From Myxococcus xanthus (GTDB lineage Bacteria; Myxococcota; Myxococcia; Myxococcales; Myxococcaceae), in NCBI RefSeq assembly GCF_013116825.1, contig NZ_JABFNS010000005.1, positions 78,139-142,138 of the forward strand: a stretch of 64,000 bases of DNA, written 5' to 3'. The number at the start of each line of letters is the position of its first letter. The first letter of the stretch is position 1. Positions 54,373 to 63,640 of this stretch are shown piece after piece. Both the position numbers and the translations under genes were made by a program. The notes under the pieces were generated by a model, which saw only the letters and a program-made list of their open reading frames with translations, ran no database searches and was not told the origin of the DNA.

Positions 54373-55140
54373 GTGAAACAGCCGCCTGTCACACCCTCTG
54401 TCTCGCTCCCCGGCCGCAAGCGCCGGCTCGGGGAGATTCTCATGGACGCCGGGCTCCTCTCGGAAACCCAGCTCCGCTCCGCCCTCGCGGAACAACGCAA
54501 ATGGGGCGGCAAGCTGGGCCTCACCCTGGTTCAGATGGGGTACGTGGACGAAAGCTCCATGGTCCACGCCCTGTCGCGGCAGCTCGCCATTCCCACGGTG
54601 GATCTGGAGCAGCACATTGCGTCAGCGGCGGCGCTGCAGGCGCTCCGGGCGGACATCGCCGAGCGCTACACCGTCTTCCCCATCGCCGCGGATCCAGCCA
54701 CGAAGACGCTCACCGTCGCCTCCGCGGACCCCACCAACGTGGAGGCGTTCCAGGAGCTGGCCTTCCACTGTGGCCAGCGCCTCCAGGTGGTCGTCTCGAG
54801 CGCCTCGTCCATCGAGCGCGCCATCCGCCGCCACTATCATGGGGAGGTCACCTCCACGACGGCGACCCCGCTGTCCTTCGGCATGGACGAGCCCACCTTC
54901 GAGCTGGCGCCCCCGGCCGAAAGCGCTCCCGTGTCGATGGCCGTGCGCGCGGCCTCGGCGCCCCTGGCGCAGCCCGGACGTGAGACGGAGCTCACCCAGC
55001 GCGTGGAGGAGCTGACGCAGCAGGTGGCGGGGCTGGAGCGGATGGTGGCCCAGCAGGCCCGCTCGCTGCGGGCCATGCTGGAGCTCCTGGAGACGCGCGG
55101 CCTGGTGACGCGAGACGACTACCTCGCGAAGGTGCGCTGA
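54373..55140 (+). CDS. MshEN (GspE N-terminal) domain protein, likely c-di-GMP receptor
   Basis: About 255 residues; start GTG 54373 is chosen because it leads directly into the domain, with GTG 54343 as an alternative. Residues 18-41 and 47-70 are two tandem 24-residue motifs of the form (R/K)LGxxLxxxGxxxxxxLxxALxxQ, separated by exactly five residues. This is the MshEN signature that binds cyclic di-GMP in MshE-type ATPases. The rest of a T2SSE_N-like domain follows to about 160, then a Pro/Ala linker and a coiled coil (about 205-245). There is no ATPase domain, so it is a stand-alone receptor or adaptor. Convergent with the CNB protein, 2 nt apart. Confidence 0.85.
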   Translation: MKQPPVTPSVSLPGRKRRLGEILMDAGLLSETQLRSALAEQRKWGGKLGLTLVQMGYVDESSMVHALSRQLAIPTVDLEQHIASAAALQALRADIAERYTVFPIAADPATKTLTVASADPTNVEAFQELAFHCGQRLQVVVSSASSIERAIRRHYHGEVTSTTATPLSFGMDEPTFELAPPAESAPVSMAVRAASAPLAQPGRETELTQRVEELTQQVAGLERMVAQQARSLRAMLELLETRGLVTRDDYLAKVR

Positions 55141-55142
55141 CG

Positions 55143-57206
55143 TCAGACGAGGATGAGGTCTTCCTCGACGCCGGCTTCGATCAGCACGCGCTGCGTGCGC
55201 CGGAGCCGTTCGTCGCTCAGGTCGGAGATCAGGGCCAGGATCTGCGGGTGGCTGGAGATGAGCGCGTCGAAGTCGGCGCGCGGCAACCGCAGCAGCGTGG
55301 TGTGCCGGGTGGCGGTGACGGTCGCGGTGGCAGGCGTCTTCTGGAGCAGGGAAATCTCTCCAAATACGTCCCCTTCCCGGAGCTGCGTCAGCAGGTGGCC
55401 GTCCTTGCGCACCTCCACCTCGCCGGAGAGGACCACGTAGAGGCCGTCCGTCGCGTCGCCGTCACGGATGATGACGGTGTCACGCTCCACGTCCCGGGAG
55501 CGGAAGCGCTCCACGAGCGCGCGCCGGTCCTTCCGCCCGAAGAGGCGGAACAGCTCCGACGTGTTCATCACGTTCGTCAGCATGCGCTGCCGGCAGAACT
55601 TCTTCAGGGCCTGAGCCACCTGCGGGTGGCTTCCCGAGAGCTCGGCGAGCACGCTGGCGGAGATCTCCAGGAGCTGGGTGTCGTCGGACGCGGACTCCAC
55701 CGAGGCCGTGCGCGCCGCGCCGGACAGCAGGGCCATCTCTCCGAAGAAGGTGCCTCCTTCGAGCGTCGCGATGTCCTGGCGCTGGCCCCCCTCCGTCCGG
55801 AAGACGCGCACCGCGCCCTCGCAGATGACGTAGAAAGCGTCGCCGTGGCTGCCCTGGTCGATGATTCGCTCGCCCGGGCCGAAGCGGCGCAGCGGGCAAC
55901 GCTCGAACAGCTCGATGAAGGCGTCGCGAGGCAGGTCCGAGAAGAGCGGAATCGTGGGCAGCGCGTCCAGGGAGCCCGCTTCGGGAGGGACTTCCTCCGT
56001 CAGGCTGTAGATCTCATCCTCGAGGCCATCGCTGATGGACGTGGCCCCCAGGCCTTGTCGATCCAAGCCCGCCTGCGCGGCCAGCTCCACCGCGTGCAAC
56101 AGGGAGTCGGCTTCCAGCTCCAACTCGGTGAAGGAGGACGGACGCGTCGCCGTCCGGAAGGAGGCGCCCAGCGCGGGGGACAGGTCGTGGCCCGGGAGCG
56201 CGGTGGCGCCCGCGGGGGCCGGTGGCTCGGCGCGGCGCGACCGCAGTCCTGGGGGGGCGGAGGAGGCCGCGGCTTCAGCAGCGGCGGGCGCTGCCTGCGT
56301 GGTGATGGGCGACGACAGGGCTTGCCAGCGACCACTGTTCGAGACGGACCGTGGCGGTGAGGACGGTGCGGGTTCGGGCGCGCGAGCAGCGCCCACCGCG
56401 GGCAGCCGCTGCGACGCGCGTGGCGCCAATCCTGGCGGCAACGCGCTCGTCGCCGGACGCGCGCCTCCGGGTTGAACAGCGGGAATCCGGGTCGCGAGCG
56501 GCGGCGCTTCTGGCTCACGGATGGGCATCGCGGGCGGAATTGAGGCCGCCACGAGGGGTTCCAGGTCCAGCGTCAACTCCACGCCAGCGGTCCCCTCCTC
56601 CGACGCCAGTCCTACCTCGACCGAGTGGACGACTTCTTCGGTGCCACGCGTGGGCGCGTCGGTGAACAACAACAACTCTGGAGGCAGCTCCGCGGACAGG
56701 TCCACCGCGGGACCGCCAGCCGCCAACGGGGCTGGCGAAGCACCATCCTCCCCCTCCCCCCCATCAATGGCGGCGACGGCCGCGCGCACTGTCTCGGGCA
56801 GGCGCGACGTCCCAGCAGGCTCGGTGGGCGTCTTCACCGTCACGGACGACGCGCTGCTCATCGGGCCCCGGGCCCGTGCGCCCAGGGGCGTTCCCCGGCG
56901 CGCGTACAGGTCCGCGAGCATCTGCTGCACGCCCCGGTGCGCGGGGTCCAGTTCGAGGATGAGCTTGCTCGCGGCGATGGCGCGCGGAAGGAACCCCTCT
57001 CGCGCGAAGCCTTCCGCGGCGGATTGATACGCCGAGATGGCCCGGTCCCGCTGCCCCGCCTTCACCCAGGCATCCCCGGAGCGCAGGCGTGACTGATGGT
57101 CCTTGGGCTCGGCCCGGCAGTAGTCCTCGTAGAGCTCCGCCGCCTTGGAAAAGCGTCCCTTGGTGAAAGCCTCGGACGCCTTGTCCTTGAGCTTGCGCAA
57201 CTCCAT
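55143..57206 (-). CDS. TPR-linker-dual cyclic-nucleotide-binding-domain protein
   Basis: 687 residues. N-terminal TPR-like helices (about 1-105), a long Pro/Ala/Ser-rich disordered linker (about 110-400), then two cyclic-nucleotide-binding domains. The first (about 415-522) has FFGEMALLSGAARTAS, keeping the Arg that contacts the phosphate. The second (about 552-652) has FGEISLLQKTPATATV, where that Arg is lost, so it may not bind ligand. No DNA-binding or catalytic domain. The start ATG shares one base with the stop of the HEAT lipoprotein gene (TGATG), so translation is coupled. Probably a cytoplasmic signalling adaptor (inference). Confidence 0.88.
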   Translation of the reverse strand: MELRKLKDKASEAFTKGRFSKAAELYEDYCRAEPKDHQSRLRSGDAWVKAGQRDRAISAYQSAAEGFAREGFLPRAIAASKLILELDPAHRGVQQMLADLYARRGTPLGARARGPMSSASSVTVKTPTEPAGTSRLPETVRAAVAAIDGGEGEDGASPAPLAAGGPAVDLSAELPPELLLFTDAPTRGTEEVVHSVEVGLASEEGTAGVELTLDLEPLVAASIPPAMPIREPEAPPLATRIPAVQPGGARPATSALPPGLAPRASQRLPAVGAARAPEPAPSSPPRSVSNSGRWQALSSPITTQAAPAAAEAAASSAPPGLRSRRAEPPAPAGATALPGHDLSPALGASFRTATRPSSFTELELEADSLLHAVELAAQAGLDRQGLGATSISDGLEDEIYSLTEEVPPEAGSLDALPTIPLFSDLPRDAFIELFERCPLRRFGPGERIIDQGSHGDAFYVICEGAVRVFRTEGGQRQDIATLEGGTFFGEMALLSGAARTASVESASDDTQLLEISASVLAELSGSHPQVAQALKKFCRQRMLTNVMNTSELFRLFGRKDRRALVERFRSRDVERDTVIIRDGDATDGLYVVLSGEVEVRKDGHLLTQLREGDVFGEISLLQKTPATATVTATRHTTLLRLPRADFDALISSHPQILALISDLSDERLRRTQRVLIEAGVEEDLILV

Positions 57207-59326
57207 CAGCGAGCGCCCTCCGACGCGGTGCTCGCGGACGCCGGTGCGGCGCCCGCGGCCTCACGCACCGTCCGGAAGTAGTCCGCCTTGAGGGCCTCCA
57301 ACTGGTCCGCATGCGCGGCGCTGCCCAGCTTCCGGAGCGACGAAGCCGCCGCGGCGCGAATCTCGGGCAGGTCGTGGAACAGGTCCTTGGCCACCGCGTC
57401 CGCCGCCTGCGCGTCGCCGATGTTCCCCAGCGCCAGCAGCACGTCGCGGCGGGCCACGCTGTTGGGCTCGTCCAGCGCCTTCACCAGCGTGGGCACGGCG
57501 TCCTTCGCCTGAATCCGTCCCAGCAGGGCCGCCGCGAGCGCCGCTTCCGGTCCACCTTCGCGCACCACGGCCTGGAGCTGCGCGGAAGCGGAGCCCGGCA
57601 CAGCGTCGGCGCGCGTGAGCGCATCCAACACCAGCAGCTTCTCGCTCCCCATCTTCGGCAGCACCTCGATGAGCGCGGCCTGCCCCGCCTCGCCGGCCTC
57701 CGCCAGCGCCTGGGCCAGGGCCTTCTGCAGGTCACGGTCCGGCTCGACGAGCCCAGCCTTGGCCAGGTTGACGCCCTCGGGGCCCAGCCGCGCCAGTCCC
57801 ACCAGGGCCGCCACGCGCAGCGCGGCGCTGGAGTCCTGGGTGTAGCCGGTGAGCAGTTCCAGGGCTCCGGGCGCCTTCAGCGCCCCCAGCGCGCGCAGCA
57901 GCGTCGCCAGCGGAACCAGCCGCTCCGGAGCCACGTCGTCGTACAGCTCGGTGGGCACGCGGTGCCGCACCACGTCCCGCCCGGACTCACGCACCCGGGC
58001 GGCATTGAGTTCCTTCACCCGCCCCAGCAGGTCCGCGTGCCGCGCCGGCCGATCATCCTTCAGGCCAGGCGTCGACGGGGTGGGCGGCATGGTCGAAGGG
58101 TCGAACCCCACGCCGAACTTCTCCGGGAGCGCTTGGGTCACCCAGTCGGCGCGCAGCGCTTCCAGTCCCTTGACCTCCTGCTCGTAGAGCTTCTGCAACG
58201 CGGGCACCACGGAGGCATCCCCCACCTCCGCCACGGCCTCCACCGCGAGCAGGCGCAGCGTGGCGTCGGGATGGCTCAGCCACGGCACCACCTTGCCGAG
58301 CAGCGGCAGCGCCGCGGGGCCCAGCCCCTCGACGGCCTGGAGGCCACTGGCGGCCGTGGCCGGACGTGCCAGCCGCTCGCCAATGGCGTCCACCGGACAG
58401 CCGCCGCGTGTGCGCATGCTCCGGCCCGCGACGAGCGCCTCCGCCGGTGCGCCCTCCATGACGATGGCGCACAGCGCAGCATCCGTCTGCGGCGTCCGGG
58501 GGAAAGACACGATGGCGTCGATGGCCAGCGGGCTGACGGCGCTCTTCTCCACCGCCACCAACTGGAGGCGCTGCGTGGCCACCGGATCCTGAAGCTTCAT
58601 CAGCGCGTGGATGGCGGACTCGCGCAGTTCGGGGAAGTTCTCCTCCAGCAGCAGCGCGATGGGGCTCACGGCGCGCTTGTCGCCGGCGTCCCCCAGCCCG
58701 CGCACGGCGGCGGCGGCGAGGATGACCTGGCTGTCGCGAACCAAGGGCAGCAGCCGGTTGACGGCGTCGGGACGGCCGCTCTTGCCCAACTCCTCGGCGG
58801 CGCCCACGCGCTCGGGCAGCGCGCCTTCGGTCAACGCGAGCTGGTTGCGGTCCCACTGGGAGCGAGCCTCGGCGGCGACCACCTCCGCCATGGCCCCCGG
58901 AACGTTGGCGTTCTTCAGCGCCTGGACGATGACCTGACGCGTGGCCCGGCCCCGCCGTCCGTACTGGAGCGTGAGGTACGCCTTGGCCTTTTCGTTGTTC
59001 ACCCTGGACAGCGCCATGGCGGCGCGGCCCTGGACCTCTTCGTCCTGGTCCTCGAGCAATTCGCCCAGGAGGTCCACGACGCGGGCGTCCTGGCTCTCTC
59101 CCAGCGCCACGGCGGCCTCTGCCCGGACGATGGCGGCAAAGTCCTTCGCCGCGCGGGTGAAGAGGACGAGGTCATCCGGGTTGCCTTGCCCGGCCAGCTT
59201 CTTCACCGCGAGAGCGCGGACCTCCGGACGAGGACTCTGGAGGTCCGCGAGAAGCTGGTCCCTGCTGCCGTTGCAGCCGAGGAGCAGGGCTAGTGCGAGA
59301 ATGAGGGGGCGCGCGCCGGTTCGCAT
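57206..59326 (-). CDS. HEAT-repeat lipoprotein
   Basis: 706 residues from ATG 59326 with CCGGAG upstream. Lipoprotein signal with lipobox LLG-C at residues 15-18. Nearly the whole mature protein is built of about 30-residue HEAT/PBS-lyase-like helical repeats (for example VRALAVKKLAGQG, IVRAEAAVALGES, VQGRAAMALSRV, RRDVLLALGNIGD, IRAAAASSLRKLG), interrupted by a low-complexity loop around 415-440 (PPTPSTPG). Such solenoids are protein-interaction scaffolds. The gene's stop overlaps the ATG of the TPR-CNB gene, suggesting the two products act in one pathway even though this one is predicted to be exported. Confidence 0.88.
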   Translation of the reverse strand: MRTGARPLILALALLLGCNGSRDQLLADLQSPRPEVRALAVKKLAGQGNPDDLVLFTRAAKDFAAIVRAEAAVALGESQDARVVDLLGELLEDQDEEVQGRAAMALSRVNNEKAKAYLTLQYGRRGRATRQVIVQALKNANVPGAMAEVVAAEARSQWDRNQLALTEGALPERVGAAEELGKSGRPDAVNRLLPLVRDSQVILAAAAVRGLGDAGDKRAVSPIALLLEENFPELRESAIHALMKLQDPVATQRLQLVAVEKSAVSPLAIDAIVSFPRTPQTDAALCAIVMEGAPAEALVAGRSMRTRGGCPVDAIGERLARPATAASGLQAVEGLGPAALPLLGKVVPWLSHPDATLRLLAVEAVAEVGDASVVPALQKLYEQEVKGLEALRADWVTQALPEKFGVGFDPSTMPPTPSTPGLKDDRPARHADLLGRVKELNAARVRESGRDVVRHRVPTELYDDVAPERLVPLATLLRALGALKAPGALELLTGYTQDSSAALRVAALVGLARLGPEGVNLAKAGLVEPDRDLQKALAQALAEAGEAGQAALIEVLPKMGSEKLLVLDALTRADAVPGSASAQLQAVVREGGPEAALAAALLGRIQAKDAVPTLVKALDEPNSVARRDVLLALGNIGDAQAADAVAKDLFHDLPEIRAAAASSLRKLGSAAHADQLEALKADYFRTVREAAGAAPASASTASEGAR

Positions 59327-59412
59327 CGGTCTCCGGTGAGGGAAACGGTGTAGGAGTCGGCGCCGGTTATATCAATCCCCCTCGATTCCCGCCCAATCCA
59401 CCGCGTCATGTA

Positions 59413-61770
59413 TCAACGCGGACGGCGAGGCCCCCGGGGAGGCGGCCGGCCCGCGCCGCCGCGGGGACGCTCATTGCTCCAACTCGGGGCGCTCGCCCGC
59501 TCCTTCTTCTTGCCCCAGTCCTGGAATCCGCCGGACTTCTCGGCGGGAGGACCCTTGCGAGCCCCGGCCCGGACGACGCGTTCACGGGGATTCCCGCTTT
59601 CGTCGGTGGGCGTCCAGGTGCTGCGTGCGGGGCGTCCGCCCTCGGAGCCCTCACGGCGAGGGCCACCCCGGCCACGCGGAGCGTCTGCCCCTTCGGCGCG
59701 AGGCTTCCACTCACGGCGCTCCGGGCGGCCCGCACCCGCGCCACCGGAACGAGGCGAGTACGGACGGCCTTCACCCCGCGGGGCACGGCCGGCACCGCCG
59801 CCAGCCCCCCACGACTTGCGCTCCGGGCGGCCTTCGCCACCCGCGCGCGGTGCGCGAGTCCGCGGTGCGGCGTCTCCGCCCGCGCTCCACTCACGGCGCT
59901 CCGGACGACCCGCGCCACGGCTCTTGGGGGCTCCGCCCTCGTCACCGCCGAAGGAGCGGCCACGCGGCGCGCCAGTCTTGTCACCACCGAAGGAGCGGCC
60001 ACGCGGCGCACCTTCAGCGCCACCGAACGATCGGCGAGCAGGCCTGCCCGCGTCACCGCCGAAGGAGCGGCCACGCGGCGCACCTTCAGCGCCACCGAAC
60101 GATCGGCGAGCAGGCCTGCCCGCGTCACCGCCGAAGGAGCGGCCACGCGGCGCACCAGTCTTGTCACCGCCGAAGGAACGGCCACGCGGAGCGCCCTCAT
60201 CACCACCGAAGGAACGACGCGCGGGCCTGCCCTCATCACCACCGAAGGAACGGCGCGCGGGCTTGCCCTCATCACCACCGAAGGAGCGGCCACGCGGCGC
60301 ACCAGTCTTGTCACCGCCGAAGGAACGGCCACGCGGCGCGCCCTCATCACCACCGAAGGAACGGCGCGCGGGCCTGCCCTCGTCACCGCCGAAGGAGCGG
60401 CGCGCGGGCTTGCCCTCGTCGCCACCGAAGGAACGGCGCGCGGGCTTGCCCTCGTCGCCACCGAAGGAACGGCGCGCGGGCCTGCCCTCGTCACTGCCGA
60501 AGGAACGACGCGCGGGCCTGCCCTCATCACCACCGAAGGAACGGCGCGCGGGCTTGCCCTCGTCGCCACCGAAGGAACGACGCGCGGGCCTGCCCTCATC
60601 ACCGCCGAAGGAGCGGCGCGCGGGCTTGCCCTCGTCACCGCCGAAGGAGCGGCGCGCGGGCCTGCCCTCATCACCACCGAAGGACCGGCGCGCGGGCCTG
60701 CCCTCGTCACCACCGAAGGAGCGGCCCTCGGCACGACCACGCGGCGCGCCAGCCTTGTCACCGCCGAAGGAACGGCCACGCGGCGCGCCCTCATCGCCAC
60801 CGAACGAACGGCGCGCGGGCTTGCCCTCGGCCGACCCCGCCTTGGGCCGACCGAAACGCGCCAGGCTCGAACCACCCGCGGACGCGGCCTTGGCCGCACG
60901 GGCCGGCGCCTTGCGCGCGGGCTTGGCGGCCACGGGCGCATCATCATCCATGGACAGCTCCGCCTCATCGTCCGAGTCGAAGCCCGGAGCCGCCCGGCCA
61001 TGCCGGCGCGGAGGCAGCCTCAGCTCTCCCGTTGGCGGCGCGGCCTTACCATCCGACACCGCGTTCAGCAGCTCCACCTCGCTCGTCTTGAGCGGGCGCA
61101 GCTCACCGGGGCGCAGTCCTTCCACGCCCACGCCGGCGTAGGACGGACGGAACAGACGCACCACCGGGTGCCCCACCGCCGCGCACAGCCGCTTGATGAG
61201 GTGCGGGCGTCCTTCCGCCACGACAATCTTCAGCCAGGTGTTCCGCTCCGCGGCCTCGAACACGCTCACCGACACCGGCGTGGCCATGCCGTCCTCGAGC
61301 CGCACGCCGCCGCGCAGCTTGTCCAGCGTGGCCATGTCCGGAGCGCCCTTCACCTTCGCCAGGTAGGTGCGCGGAACCTGGAAGCTGGGGTGCGTCAGCT
61401 TGTGCGCCAGCGCCCCATCATCCGTGAACAGCAGCGCGCCTTCGGCGTCGTAGTCCAGACGGCCCACCGGGAACAGGCGCGTGCCCGTCTCTTCCACGTA
61501 GTTGGCCACCGTGGGCCGGCCCTGCGGATCCGACAGCGTCGTCACGACGCCTACGGGCTTGTAGAGCAGGAAGTAGGAGGATTCACTCGGAGGCGTGACG
61601 AGCGTCCCGTCCACCGTCACCAGGTCGGTGCCGGGCTCCACCCGGCTGCCCAGCTCCGTCACCGTCTTGTTGTTCACCGCGACGCGGCCCGCGGTAATCA
61701 GCTCTTCTGCATGCCGGCGCGAAGCAACTCCCGCGCGGGCCAGGTACTTCTGTAGTCGTTCGGCCGCCAT
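59413..61770 (-). CDS. RsuA/RluB-family pseudouridine synthase with very long repeat tail
   Basis: 785 residues. The first 250 match a normal RluB/RsuA enzyme: S4 RNA-binding domain (about 3-60, LQKYLARAGVASRRHAEELI) and the catalytic domain with GRLDYDAEG (Asp106 is the nucleophile), then PRTYLAKVKG and EGRPHLIKRLCAAVGHPV. The family acts on rRNA (23S U2605 for RluB in E. coli). From about 262 the chain is disordered: an acidic-basic linker, 24 tandem repeats of about 12 residues (316-611), then a further RG/RP-rich tail to the end. Total length is two to three times the family norm. It sits 24 nt downstream of scpB, the conserved order in many bacteria. Confidence 0.92.
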   Translation of the reverse strand: MAAERLQKYLARAGVASRRHAEELITAGRVAVNNKTVTELGSRVEPGTDLVTVDGTLVTPPSESSYFLLYKPVGVVTTLSDPQGRPTVANYVEETGTRLFPVGRLDYDAEGALLFTDDGALAHKLTHPSFQVPRTYLAKVKGAPDMATLDKLRGGVRLEDGMATPVSVSVFEAAERNTWLKIVVAEGRPHLIKRLCAAVGHPVVRLFRPSYAGVGVEGLRPGELRPLKTSEVELLNAVSDGKAAPPTGELRLPPRRHGRAAPGFDSDDEAELSMDDDAPVAAKPARKAPARAAKAASAGGSSLARFGRPKAGSAEGKPARRSFGGDEGAPRGRSFGGDKAGAPRGRAEGRSFGGDEGRPARRSFGGDEGRPARRSFGGDEGKPARRSFGGDEGRPARRSFGGDEGKPARRSFGGDEGRPARRSFGSDEGRPARRSFGGDEGKPARRSFGGDEGKPARRSFGGDEGRPARRSFGGDEGAPRGRSFGGDKTGAPRGRSFGGDEGKPARRSFGGDEGRPARRSFGGDEGAPRGRSFGGDKTGAPRGRSFGGDAGRPARRSFGGAEGAPRGRSFGGDAGRPARRSFGGAEGAPRGRSFGGDKTGAPRGRSFGGDEGGAPKSRGAGRPERREWSAGGDAAPRTRAPRAGGEGRPERKSWGAGGGAGRAPRGEGRPYSPRSGGAGAGRPERREWKPRAEGADAPRGRGGPRREGSEGGRPARSTWTPTDESGNPRERVVRAGARKGPPAEKSGGFQDWGKKKERASAPSWSNERPRGGAGRPPPRGPRRPR
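59938..60825 (-). repeat. 36-nt tandem repeat array inside the pseudouridine synthase gene (24 units)
   Basis: 888 nt encoding residues 316-611. The unit is mainly G(R/K)PARRSFGGDE, alternating with a G-A-P-R-G-R-S-F-G-G-D-(K/E/A) variant, counted as 24 RSFG units. Eighteen or nineteen are exactly 12 residues; three DKT/DKA units have 13 and one has 16. The DNA units are nearly identical apart from synonymous changes, so the array can expand or contract by slippage or recombination in steps of 36 nt without breaking the frame. Confidence 0.92.
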
Positions 61771-61794
61771 ACCATCCTTCTTCCATGCTGCCCG

Positions 61795-62784
61795 TCACTC
61801 GGGCTTGGGCCCCGTCGTATCACCCGTCTCGGGTTTCGGGGGCGTCGTGTCCAGGACGCTGGAGCTGACCTTGTGTGTCCGGTCCGCGGCCGCCATGGCC
61901 TCTTCCAGGTCCTCCAGCGCGGCTTCACTGGCCGCCGCGCTCTTCTCCATCCGCTTCGTAAATGCCGGGTCCGACAGCGCTTCCACCGTCCCCGCAGCCG
62001 GGGGCGCCGGCTTCTCTTCCTTCTCGACGATCTCCCGGTGCTCCTGCGTCAGCTCGTGGAACTCACGCAGCGTGGGCAGGGCAGACAGGTCCTTCAGCGC
62101 GAAGAACTCCAGGAACTCGCGCGACGTTCCATAGAGGATGGGCCGCCCCACTTCCTCACGCTTGCCCAGGATCTTCACCAGCTTGCGGTCCATCAACGCC
62201 TTGATGACCGCGCCGCAGTCCACGCCGCGGATGTCCTCGATTTCTGGCCGGGTCACCGGCTGCCGGTACGCGATGATGGCCAGCGTCTCCACCGCCGCCC
62301 GGGTCAGCCGCTGTGGCTTCACCCGCAGGTAACGCCGGACATATTCACCCGAATGCGGGTCCGTCCGGAACTGCCACCCGCCGGCCACTTCATACAGCAC
62401 GATGCCGCTGATGCCGTCGCGGTGGATGCCGGAGAGCTGGTTGAGGGCCTCGGCGATGAGCTCCCGCTCGATGCCGGTGGCCATGTACAGCTCGTCCACC
62501 GACAGCGGACGCTCCGCCACGAAGAGCACGCTCTCGATGACGGTGCGGATGCGGTCCGTGGACAGCTTGCGGCTCTTGGAGAGGAGCTTTTCAAAGGACG
62601 TCTCCAGGTCCGGAGGCGCCTCGTCCGAGTCCTCCTCGATGGAGGCCGCTTCCAGCTCGTCCAGCTCATCCGCCGGGCCGGGGCCCGTGACAGCAGCGAT
62701 TTCCTCTTCGGAGAACGGGCCGGGGCCACCGGGCGTGCCCGGTTCGGGAGTCTCGTCCTGCGGTCCGTTGCTACCGGTAGTCAC
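61795..62784 (-). CDS. scpB: Segregation and condensation protein B
   Basis: 329 residues, start GTG 62784 inside the end of scpA (14-nt overlap). An N-terminal acidic Pro/Gly-rich extension (about 1-70) is longer than in other bacteria. The tandem winged-helix core (about 75-235) has IRTVIESVLFVAERPLSVDEL, VETLAIIAYRQPVTRPEIEDIRGVD and GRPILYGTSREFLEFF. A C-terminal tail of about 90 residues is acidic. ScpB dimers bind ScpA and the Smc ATPase to form the condensin that helps separate chromosome origins. Encoded between scpA and the pseudouridine synthase. Confidence 0.95.
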   Translation of the reverse strand: MTTGSNGPQDETPEPGTPGGPGPFSEEEIAAVTGPGPADELDELEAASIEEDSDEAPPDLETSFEKLLSKSRKLSTDRIRTVIESVLFVAERPLSVDELYMATGIERELIAEALNQLSGIHRDGISGIVLYEVAGGWQFRTDPHSGEYVRRYLRVKPQRLTRAAVETLAIIAYRQPVTRPEIEDIRGVDCGAVIKALMDRKLVKILGKREEVGRPILYGTSREFLEFFALKDLSALPTLREFHELTQEHREIVEKEEKPAPPAAGTVEALSDPAFTKRMEKSAAASEAALEDLEEAMAAADRTHKVSSSVLDTTPPKPETGDTTGPKPE

Positions 62785-63640
62785 TGTCGTCGACCTCCGT
62801 GGGCGCCAGCTTCTCCAGCGCGTCCCCGTTGGGCAGCAGCAGGATGGGCCCCAGCGGCTCGTCCTGCACCACCCGGATGAGCCGCCGCTTCACCATCTCC
62901 AGGATGGCCAGGAAGGTGATGACCACCTCCTGTCGCGACGGGGTTTCCTCTTCCGTGAACAAGCTCTCGAACAGAACCTGTCCATGCGGGCGCAGGCGCT
63001 CTACTACGCGGAGGATGGCCTCGGACAGCGTCACGCGCTCCCGGACCACCTCGTGCTGCAGTTTGGGCTGCAACCGCTCCAGCACCCGGTCGAGCGCCTC
63101 CACCAGCTTGAGGACGCTGAACTCCTGGAGGCCCACCTCCTCCTCGGGGATGGGCACCGCCTCCACCGGGACGTTGCGGGCGAAGACGTCGCGGCCGAGC
63201 AGGTCCTGCGTGGCGAGCTGTTCAGCGGCGTCCTTGTACTTCTGGTACTCCAGCAGGCGCCGCACCAGTTCCGCGCGCGGGTCCTCGGCCTCCTCGGCGA
63301 CCGCGAGCACCTCCGCCCCCTCCTGCGCCGAGACGGCGTCCTGCCGGGGCAACAGCATGCGGCTCTTGAGGTGCGCCAGCGTGGAGGCCATCACCAGGAA
63401 CTCCCCGGCGATGTCGAGGTTGATCTCCCGCATCCGCTCCAGATGCTCGAGGTACTTCTCCGTAATCAGCGCCAGCGGAATGTCGAAGATGTCGACCCGA
63501 TGCTCCTTGATGAGATGGAGCAGCAGGTCCAGCGGACCTTCGAAATTGGGCAACGCGATGCGGAAGTTGTCGCCAGGACTCCGCGGCAACTCCCCTTCAC
63601 GAGGGGCCTCATCGGCCGGCGAGCGACGGTCCTCACTCAC
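62771..63640 (-). CDS. scpA: Segregation and condensation protein A
   Basis: 289 residues from GTG 63640, with AGGA upstream. Kleisin features: the N-terminal Smc-neck-binding domain FEGPLDLLLHLIKEHRVDIFDIPLALITEKYLEHL (about 34-68), MASTLAHLKSRMLLP, a central variable part and a C-terminal winged helix (VVITFLAILEMVKRRLIRVVQDE). ScpA bridges the heads of the Smc dimer. The gene overlaps scpB by 14 nt and follows trpS on the same strand across a 163-nt gap without a gene. Confidence 0.95.
   Translation of the reverse strand: MSEDRRSPADEAPREGELPRSPGDNFRIALPNFEGPLDLLLHLIKEHRVDIFDIPLALITEKYLEHLERMREINLDIAGEFLVMASTLAHLKSRMLLPRQDAVSAQEGAEVLAVAEEAEDPRAELVRRLLEYQKYKDAAEQLATQDLLGRDVFARNVPVEAVPIPEEEVGLQEFSVLKLVEALDRVLERLQPKLQHEVVRERVTLSEAILRVVERLRPHGQVLFESLFTEEETPSRQEVVITFLAILEMVKRRLIRVVQDEPLGPILLLPNGDALEKLAPTEVDDSDYR

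Noticed and set aside
59938..60825. 36-nt periodic array considered as a CRISPR
   Set aside because: Units are contiguous, keep one reading frame of a pseudouridine synthase and have no unique spacers.
59408..61141. Long plus-strand frames opposite the repeat array
   Set aside because: Pro/Arg/Ser-only products caused by the repeated GC-rich template on the other strand; no start region or family.
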